Shown here: in pieces, positions 59,308 to 64,000 of the stretch | How the letters are laid out: each line of letters opens with the position of its first letter | How positions within the stretch are numbered: the stretch's first letter is position 1 | Origin: Auanema rhodensis | Taxonomy: Eukaryota > Nematoda > Chromadorea > Rhabditida > Rhabditidae | NCBI GenBank assembly: GCA_964057225.1 | Contig: OZ059898.1 | Location: 10,912,001 to 10,976,000, forward strand | Length of the DNA stretch: 64,000 nt | Reading direction: 5' to 3' | The notes under the pieces: generated by a model | What the model saw: only the letters and a program-made list of their open reading frames with translations | Databases searched by the model: none | Told to the model about the DNA's origin: nothing | Program-made: the position numbers and the translations under genes

Positions 59308-59391
59308 GTCATTCTGGCCGAGTGGTCTAAGGCGCTGCGTTCAGGTCGCAGTCCTCTCCGGAGGGCGCAGGTTCGAATCCTGCGGATGACA
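59308..59391 (+). tRNA. tRNA-Leu(CAG) copy 7
   Basis: Consensus tRNA; small changes only in the upstream spacer (AAATGTTTGG, AATAAAGC). Confidence 0.97.
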
Positions 59392-59624
59392 GTATCTTTT
59401 TGGAAACCGAATCACTTTTTTAATTTCAAACAAGCGCCTTAAAGTTTCAGCGATAACTGAAGCTCACAACTGTTTTTGCCATGTCATTCTGAACTAGTGA
59501 ACTGAGGCGCTGCGCCCGTTCGCAGTATTATCAGTATTGCTGTGAAAACTGAATCATTTTTCTAATTTCAAACCAGCGCCTTAAATTTTTGGCTCAAAAT
59601 ATAGCTAATAACTGTTGTTATCAT

Positions 59625-59708
59625 GTCATTCTGGCCGAGTGGTCTAAGGCGCTGCGTTCAGGTCGCAGTCCTCTCCGGAGGGCGCAGGTTCGAATCCTGC
59701 GGATGACA
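59625..59708 (+). tRNA. tRNA-Leu(CAG) copy 8
   Basis: Consensus sequence; intact. Confidence 0.97.
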
Positions 59709-59942
59709 GTATCTTTTTGGAAACCAAATCACTTTTTTAATTTCAAACCAGCGCCTTAAAGTTTTGGCGGAAACTGAAGCTCACAACTGTGTTTGCCATG
59801 TCATTCTGATCTAGTGAACTGAGGCGCTGCGGCCAGTTCGCAGTATTATCAGTATTGCTGTGAAAACTGAATCATTTTTCTAATTTCAAACCAGCGCCTT
59901 AAATTTTTGGCTCAAAATATAGCTAATAACTGTTGTTATCAT

Positions 59943-60026
59943 GTCATTCTGGCCGAGTGGTCTAAGGCGCTGCGTTCAGGTCGCAGTCCTCTCCGGAGGG
60001 CGCAGGTTCGAATCCTGCGGATGACA
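59943..60026 (+). tRNA. tRNA-Leu(CAG) copy 9
   Basis: Consensus sequence; intact. Confidence 0.97.
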
Positions 60027-60259
60027 GTATCTTTTTGGAAACCAAATCACTTTTTTAATTTCAAACCAGCGCCTTAAAGTTTCAGCGATAACTGAAGCTC
60101 ACAACTGTTTTTGCCATGTCATTCTGAACTAGTGAACTGAGGCGCTGCGCCCGTTCGCAGTATTATCAGTATTGCTTTGAAAACCGAATCATTTTTCTAA
60201 TTTCAAACCAGCGCCTTAAATTTTTGGCTCAAAATATAGCTAATAACTGTTGTTATCAT

Positions 60260-60343
60260 GTCATTCTGGCCGAGTGGTTTAAGGCGCTGCGTTCAGGTCG
60301 CAGTCCTCTCCGGAGGGCGCAGGTTCGAATCCTGCGGATGACA
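60260..60343 (+). tRNA. tRNA-Leu(CAG) copy 10
   Basis: One C-to-T change in the D loop (GTGGTTTAAGG); probably functional. Confidence 0.95.
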
Positions 60344-60577
60344 GTATCTTTTTGGAAACCAAATCACTTTTTTAATTTCAAACAAACGCCTTAAAGTTTC
60401 AGCGATAACTGAAGCTCACAACTGTTTTTGCCATGTCATTCTGATCTAGTGAACTGAGGCGCTGCGGCCAGTTCGCAGTATTATCAGTATTGCTGTGAAA
60501 ACTGAATCATTTTTCTAATTTCAAACCAGCGCCTTAAATTTTTGGCTCAAAATATAGCTAATAACTGTTGTTATCAT

Positions 60578-60661
60578 GTCATTCTGGCCGAGTGGTCTAA
60601 GGCGCTGCGTTCAGGTCGCAGTCCTCTCCGGAGGGCGCAGCTTCGAATCCTGCGGATGACA
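60578..60661 (+). tRNA. tRNA-Leu(CAG) copy 11, T-stem mutation
   Basis: G-to-C change at the last 5' base of the T stem (GCAGC TTCGAAT CCTGC) leaves a C-C mismatch next to the T loop and alters the B box (GCTTCGAATCC instead of GGTTCGAATCC). Transcription and folding are probably reduced; a likely pseudogene copy. Confidence 0.85.
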
Positions 60662-60895
60662 GTATATTTTTGGAAACCAAATCACTTTTTTAATTTCAAA
60701 CCAGCGCCTTAAAGTTTTGGCGGAAACTGAAGCTCACAACTGTGTTTGCCATGTCAATCTGATCTAGTGAACTGAGGCGCTGCGGCCAGTTCGCAGTATT
60801 ATCAGTATTGCTGTGAAAACTGAATCATTTTTCTAATTTCAAACCAGCGCCTTAAATTTTTGGCTCAAAATATAGCTAATAACTGTTGTTATCAT

Positions 60896-60979
60896 GTCAT
60901 TCTGGCCGAGTGGTCTAAGGCGCTGCGTTCAGGTCGCAGTCCTCTCCGGAGGGCGCAGGTTCGAATCCTGCGGATGACA
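60896..60979 (+). tRNA. tRNA-Leu(CAG) copy 12
   Basis: Consensus tRNA; the trailer reads GTACC before T5 instead of GTATC, as in copies 16 and 21. Confidence 0.97.
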
Positions 60980-61213
60980 GTACCTTTTTGGAAACCAAAT
61001 AACTTTTTTAATTCCAAACCAGCGCCCTAAAGTTTTGGCGGAAACTGAAGCTCACAACTGTGTTTGCCATGTCATTCTGATCTAGTGAACTGAGGCGCTG
61101 CGGCCAGTTCGCAGTATTATCAGTATTGCTGTGAAAACTGAATCATTTTTCTAATTTCAAACCAGCGCCTTGAATTTTTGGCTCAAAATATAGCTAATAA
61201 CTGTTGTTATTAT

Positions 61214-61297
61214 GTCATTCTGGCCGAGTGGTCTAAGGCGCTGCGTTCAGGTCGCAGTCCTCTCCGGAGGGCGCAGGTTCGAATCCTGCGGATGACA
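61214..61297 (+). tRNA. tRNA-Leu(CAG) copy 13
   Basis: Consensus tRNA; the leader has TTATTATG where others have TTATCATG. Confidence 0.97.
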
Positions 61298-61530
61298 GTA
61301 TCTTTTTGGAAACCAAATCACTTTTTTAATTTCAAACAAGCGCCTTAAAGTTTCAGCGATAACTGAAGCTCACAACTGTGTTTGCCATGTCATTCTGATC
61401 TAGTGAACTGAGGCGCTGCGCCCGTTTGCAGTATTATCCGTATTGCTTTGAAAACTGAATCATTTTTCTAATTTCAAACCAGCGCCTTGAATTTTTGGCT
61501 CAAAATATAGCTAATAACTGTTGTTATCAT

Positions 61531-61614
61531 GTCATTCTGGCCGAGTGGTCTAAGGCGCTGCGTTCAGGTCGCAGTCCTCTCAGGAGGGCGCAGGTTCGAA
61601 TCCTGCGGATGACA
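61531..61614 (+). tRNA. tRNA-Leu(CAG) copy 14
   Basis: One C-to-A change in the loop of the variable arm (CTCTCAGGAGG); likely tolerated. Confidence 0.94.
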
Positions 61615-61848
61615 GTATCTTTTTGGAAACCAAATCACTTTTTTAATTTCAAACCAGCGCCTCAAAGTTTTGGCGGAAACTGAAGCTCACAACTGTGTTT
61701 GCCATGTCATTCTGATCTAGTGAACTGAGGCGCTGCGGCCAGTTCGCAGTATTATCAGTATTGCTGTGAAAACTGAATCATTTTTCTAATTTCAAACCAG
61801 CGCCTTAAATTTTTGGCTCAAAATATAGCTAATAACTGTTGTTATCAT

Positions 61849-61931
61849 GTCATTCTGGCCGAGTGTCTAAGGCGCTGCGTTCAGGTCGCAGTCCTCTCCG
61901 GAGGGCGCAGGTTCGAATCCTGCGGATGACA
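61849..61931 (+). tRNA. tRNA-Leu(CAG) copy 15, D-loop deletion
   Basis: One G of the D-loop GG pair is missing (GAGTGTCTAAGG), so the gene is 83 bp. The G18-G19 contact with the T loop and the A box (TGGCCGAGTGG) are damaged; a likely pseudogene copy. Confidence 0.85.
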
Positions 61932-62165
61932 GTATCTTTTTGGAAACCAAATCACTTTTTTAATTTCAAACAAGCGCCTTAAAGTTTCAGCGATAACTGA
62001 AGCTCACAACTGTTTTTGCCATGTCATTCTGATCTAGTGAACTGAGGCGCTGCGGCCAGTTCGCAGTATTATCAGTATTGCTGTGAAAACTGAATCATTT
62101 TTCTAATTTCAAACCAGCGCCTTAAATTTTTGGCTCAAAATATAGCTAATAACTGTTGTTATCAT

Positions 62166-62249
62166 GTCATTCTGGCCGAGTGGTCTAAGGCGCTGCGTTC
62201 AGGTCGCAGTCCTCTCCGGAGGGCGCAGGTTCGAATCCTGCGGATGACA
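62166..62249 (+). tRNA. tRNA-Leu(CAG) copy 16
   Basis: Consensus tRNA; the GTACC trailer and CCAAATAAC spacer match copy 12. Confidence 0.97.
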
Positions 62250-62483
62250 GTACCTTTTTGGAAACCAAATAACTTTTTTAATTTCAAACCAGCGCCCTAA
62301 AGTTTTGGCGGAAACTGAAGCTCACAACTGTGTTTGCCATGTCATTCTGATCTAGTGAACTGAGGCGCTGCGGCCAGTTCGCAGTATTATCAGTATTGCT
62401 GTGAAAACTGAATCATTTTTCTAATTTCAAACCAGCGCCTTGAATTTTTGGCTCAAAATATAGCTAATAACTGTTGTTATCAT

Positions 62484-62567
62484 GTCATTCTGGCCGAGTG
62501 GTCTAAGGCGCTGCGTTCAGGTCGCAGTCCTCTCCGGAGGGCGCAGGTTCGAATCCTGCGGATGACA
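62484..62567 (+). tRNA. tRNA-Leu(CAG) copy 17
   Basis: Consensus sequence; intact. Confidence 0.97.
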
Positions 62568-62800
62568 GTATCTTTTTGGAAACCAAAACACTTTTTTAAT
62601 TTCAAACCAGCGCCTTAAAGTTTCAGCGATAACTGAAGCTCACAACTGTGTTTGCCATGTCATTCTGATCTAGTGAACTGAGGCGCTGCGCCCGTTTGCA
62701 GTATTATCCGTATTGCTTTGAAAACTGAATCATTTTTCTAATTTCAAACCAGCGCCTTGAATTTTTGGCTCAAAATATAGCTAATAACTGTTGTTATCAT

Positions 62801-62884
62801 GTCATTCTGGCCGAGTGGTCTAAGGCGCTGCGTTCAGGTCGCAGTCCTCTCCGGAGGGCGCAGGTTCGAATCCTGCGGATGACA
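62801..62884 (+). tRNA. tRNA-Leu(CAG) copy 18
   Basis: Consensus sequence; the preceding relic has CCCGTTTGCAG and ATTATCCG as before copy 14. Confidence 0.97.
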
Positions 62885-63117
62885 GTATCTTTTTGGAAAC
62901 CAAATCACTTTTTTAATTTCAAACAAGCGCTTTAAAGTTTCAGCGATAACTGAAGCTCACAACTGTTTTTGCCATGTCATTCTGAACTAGTGAACTGAGG
63001 CGCTGCGCCCGTTCGCAGTATTATCAGTATTGCTTTGAAAACCGAATCATTTTTCTAATTTCAAACCAGCGCCTTAAATTTTTGGCTCAAAATATAGCTA
63101 ATAACTGTTGTTATCAT

Positions 63118-63201
63118 GTCATTCTGGCCGAGTGGTCTAAGGCGCTGCGTTCAGGTCGCAGTCCTCTCCGGAGGGCGCAGGTTCGAATCCTGCGGATGAC
63201 A
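63118..63201 (+). tRNA. tRNA-Leu(CAG) copy 19
   Basis: Consensus sequence; intact. Confidence 0.97.
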
Positions 63202-63434
63202 GTATCTTTTTGGAAACCAAATCACTTTTTTAATTTCAAACCAGCGCCTTAAAGTTTTGGCGGAAACTGAAGCTCACAACTGTGTTTGCCATGTCATTCT
63301 GATCTAGTGAACTGAGGCGCTGCGCCTGTTCGCAGTATTATCAGTATTGCTTTGAAAACCGAATCATTTTTCTAATTTCAAACCAGCGCCTTAAATTTTT
63401 GGCTCAAAATATAGCTAATAACTGTTGTTATCAT

Positions 63435-63518
63435 GTCATTCTGGCCGAGCGGTCTAAGGCGCTGCGTTCAGGTCGCAGTCCTCTCCGGAGGGCGCAGGTT
63501 CGAATCCTGCGGATGACA
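63435..63518 (+). tRNA. tRNA-Leu(CAG) copy 20
   Basis: One T-to-C change in the D loop/A box (GAGCGGTCTAAGG); compatible with the A-box consensus, probably functional. Confidence 0.95.
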
Positions 63519-63752
63519 GTATCTTTTTGGAAACCAAATCACTTTTTTAATTTCAAACCAGCGCCTTAAAGTTTTGGCGGAAACTGAAGCTCACAACTGT
63601 GTTTGCCATGTCATTCTGATCTAGTGAACTGAGGCGCTGCGGCCAGTTCGCAGTATTATCAGTATTGCTGTGAAAACTGAATCATTTTTCTAATTTCAAA
63701 CCAGCGCCTTAAATTTTTGGCTCAAAATATAGCTAATAACTGTTGTTATCAT

Positions 63753-63836
63753 GTCATTCTGGCCGAGTGGTCTAAGGCGCTGCGTTCAGGTCGTAGTCCT
63801 CTCCGGAGGGCGCAGGTTCGAATCCTGCGGATGACA
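63753..63836 (+). tRNA. tRNA-Leu(CAG) copy 21
   Basis: C-to-T change in the 3' anticodon stem (CGTAG) turns a G-C pair into G:U; probably functional. Last copy before the window ends, inside the following relic unit. Confidence 0.94.
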
Positions 63837-64000
63837 GTACCTTTTTGGAAACCAAATCACTTTTTTAATTTCAAACCAGCGCCCTAAAGTTTTGGCGGAA
63901 ACTGAAGCTCACAACTGTGTTTGCCATGTCATTCTGATCTAGTGAACTGAGGCGCTGCGGCCAGTTCGCAGTATTATCAGTATTGCTTTGAAAACCGAAT

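Larger units (their letters stand above)
57404..64000 (+). repeat. Tandem array of tRNA-Leu(CAG) units, period 317-318 bp, open to the right
   Basis: Twenty-one tRNA genes start 317 or 318 bp apart without a gap and the array continues past the window. Each unit has an intact tRNA-Leu(CAG) (84 bp), a T5 tract 8-10 bp after it (pol III terminator), ~80 bp of spacer, a degenerate tRNA-like copy starting 175 bp after the real one, and ~80 bp of a related spacer. The two spacers share words (TAATTTCAAACCAGCGCC), so the unit is itself an old dimer. The relic lacks the B box and comes in two anticodon-loop types (GCGCCCGTTCGC and GCGGCCAGTTCGC). The spacer also has two types (GTTTTGGCGGAAACTG and GTTTCAGCGATAACTG). 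Confidence 0.97.

Noticed and set aside
1-64000. CRISPR arrays, bacterial operons, rRNA or snRNA genes
   Set aside because: None seen. Introns, poly(A) signals and gene families are eukaryotic, and the only short-period direct repeats are microsatellites, the minisatellite and the tRNA array.

Overview
The window looks like nuclear DNA of an AT-rich nematode. The reasons are 3' splice sites of the TTTCAG type, coding introns mostly near 40-60 bp, acceptor-like sites a few bases before several start codons (compatible with spliced-leader trans-splicing), and the gene set: a TRA-3/calpain-5 type calpain, a receptor-type guanylate cyclase, a CLC chloride channel, a two-exon PMP3 peptide and a secreted Kunitz/lustrin-like protein. 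I cannot name the genus. All gene calls are by reading; no database search was possible.

Layout. 1-24 kb: gene-poor, purine-rich on the + strand, with GA/GATG/AT microsatellites and a few weak small-gene or exon candidates. 24.2-31.3 kb: a many-exon CLC chloride channel on the minus strand, with a three-exon secreted Cys-rich gene nested on the + strand inside one intron. 32.5-35.8 kb: a minus-strand calpain (Cys-His-Asn protease core, C2 domain). 38.8-40.3 kb: a minus-strand atypical dual-specificity phosphatase. 40.2-49.9 kb: a mobile-DNA island bounded by two 667-bp direct repeats of the phosphatase 5' end. It holds blocks of an ~11-bp TTCCTCGGTTC minisatellite in opposite orientations, long inverted repeats, a dead Merlin/IS1016-type transposase, a deleted mariner and a broken gene fragment. 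51.7-52.5 kb: uncertain short exons. 53.8-54.1 kb: a PMP3-type small membrane protein gene. 54.5-57.2 kb: the kinase-homology and cyclase part of a receptor guanylate cyclase, minus strand. 57.4-64.0 kb (runs off the window): 21 tandem tRNA-Leu(CAG) genes, period 317-318 bp, each followed by a degenerate second tRNA-like copy.

Most notable: (i) the tRNA-Leu array, lying where the receptor part of the cyclase should be; (ii) three enzymes or channels with a substitution at a normally key residue (CLC gating Glu to Met; cyclase catalytic Asn/Arg to Ile/Asn; phosphatase HCxxGxxR His to Phe); (iii) the ~8.4-kb insertion between long direct repeats at the phosphatase promoter. Nothing ties the genes into one pathway; the organisation is that of unrelated neighbouring eukaryotic genes.
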